From Marinovum algicola (lineage in GTDB: Bacteria > Pseudomonadota > Alphaproteobacteria > Rhodobacterales > Rhodobacteraceae), in assembly GCF_900109145.1 (NCBI RefSeq), contig NZ_FNYY01000007.1:1-64000 (forward strand): a stretch of 64,000 nucleotides of DNA. Reading direction: 5' to 3'. Below, in pieces: positions 63,523 to 64,000 of this stretch (positions within the stretch are counted from its first letter, which is position 1; every line of letters begins with the position of its first letter). Position numbers and translations under genes: made by a program. The notes under the pieces are model-generated. The model ran no database searches. It saw nothing but the letters and a program-made list of their open reading frames with translations, and had not been told where the DNA came from.

Positions 63523-63684
63523 TCAGCCTTGCCCCGAGAGCGCCGTGAGTGCCTTGCTCACCCGCTGGTGCAGCTCGGTCATGGTGCGGGTATCGCCTTC
63601 GCGTGCCTCGATCTTCTTGACCAGGTCGAAGCGAAGCCTTTCCAGATTGGCGACAGCGGAGCGGAGTTGATCGTATTCTGACAT
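63523..63684 (-). CDS. Small coiled-coil protein of unknown function (53 aa)
   Basis: A 53-residue charged helical protein: YDQLRSAVANLERLRFDLVK, then MTELHQRVSKALTALSGQG. The start at MSEYDQ is family-like in look and follows an AAAAGGA ribosome site; a longer ORF overlaps the preceding gene's end. It may be a distant relative of the neighbouring 74-residue protein. Confidence 0.55.
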   Translation of the reverse strand: MSEYDQLRSAVANLERLRFDLVKKIEAREGDTRTMTELHQRVSKALTALSGQG

Positions 63685-63742
63685 GGGTCCTTTTCCCTCG
63701 ATGCGACAGAAGAACGGATATGCGGATGGGCAGACGGCCGGC

Positions 63743-64000
63743 TCAGGGGCCTTGCCAGATGTGCGCCGGCACGTAGACCCGGCCATCCGCCAGCTTGCGC
63801 GCGGTGCGCAAAAGCCCGGCCGAATTCAGTGCGAAGCCCTCGCTTGCGTCAAAGTTCACCAGCACCTCGATGGTGCCGGATGGATGCTCCAGCACCACAT
63901 TGGCCGGGCTTGCCGTCGGCCGGTCGAGCAGGCCGTCGGCAATGGTGCCCGGGGTCAGGGCGCAGGAGGCCATGCATTGTCCGCCGGTGACCGCCATGTT
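63743..64000 (-). CDS. PrpF-family isomerase, C-terminal part (cut by window end)
   Basis: Only the last 85 or so residues are inside the window; the 5' part lies beyond base 64000. NVVLEHPSGTIEVLV followed by SAGLLRTARKLADGRVYVP is the typical end of PrpF/GalD-type proteins (diaminopimelate-epimerase fold), which isomerise aconitate-like or oxalomesaconate-like acids. This fits a tricarballylate/aconitate locus. The frame is open to the edge, so the internal ATG is not the start. Confidence 0.75.
   Translation of the reverse strand, partial: NMAVTGGQCMASCALTPGTIADGLLDRPTASPANVVLEHPSGTIEVLVNFDASEGFALNSAGLLRTARKLADGRVYVPAHIWQGP

Overview
The window looks like a chromosomal piece of a marine alphaproteobacterium of the Rhodobacterales (Roseobacter group). 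The base composition is GC-rich. It carries a complete RcGTA-type gene transfer agent cluster, a pyruvate dehydrogenase operon of rhodobacterial layout (lipoyl domain on E1-beta, a DUF5076-like gene inside), and a long-form ribosomal protein L9. This is inferred from gene content; no rRNA or other marker gene is present to fix the genus.

Layout. (1) 1-10.3 kb: an alginate-type uronate locus. It holds an AlgS/AlgM1/AlgM2/AlgQ-like ABC importer, a PL15-like exo-alginate lyase, a KdgF cupin and a hydroxyacid dehydrogenase suited to unsaturated-uronate reduction, bracketed by two related GntR/FCD regulators. (2) 10.4-11.5 kb: a Tat-exported dioxygenase-like protein coupled to a di-heme ferric-reductase-like membrane protein. 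(3) 11.6-22.5 kb: housekeeping genes: tig, rpsF-rpsR-rplI, fabD-fabG-acpP-fabF-mltG, a methyltransferase, small membrane proteins and a LysR regulator. (4) 22.5-37.1 kb: the gene transfer agent, g1 to g15 in the canonical order, preceded by a near-consensus promoter and a terminator-like hairpin inside a short leader ORF. (5) 37.3-38.1 kb: cysE. (6) 38.1-51.2 kb: a galactoside system. Nine minus-strand genes (binding protein, two permeases, alpha-galactosidase, De Ley-Doudoroff enzymes, beta-galactosidase) are divergent from an IclR regulator and the transporter ATPase. (7) 51.5-57.8 kb: glpK, the pdhA-pdhB-pdhC operon with two inserted small genes, and ftsB. (8) 58-64 kb: a frameshifted DUF900-type hydrolase lipoprotein gene, then a tricarballylate/aconitate-like locus (TcuA, TcuB, GntR, D-2-hydroxyacid dehydrogenase, a PrpF-family gene cut by the window edge).

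How the genes work together. The alginate locus would import alginate oligomers, cleave them exolytically in the cytoplasm to unsaturated monouronate, open the ring (KdgF) and reduce the product to 2-keto-3-deoxygluconate; no KDG kinase is seen next to it. The galactoside operon would import alpha- and beta-galactosides, hydrolyse them inside the cell and oxidise galactose through galactonate to KDPGal, then pyruvate and glyceraldehyde-3-phosphate; pyruvate would feed the PDH complex further on. Two independent carbohydrate loci and a tricarboxylate locus suggest a scavenger of algal polymers.

No stretch above 300 bases lacks a gene; the largest gaps (about 250-275 bases) hold the regulatory sites listed. 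I saw no tRNA, rRNA, IS element or CRISPR array.
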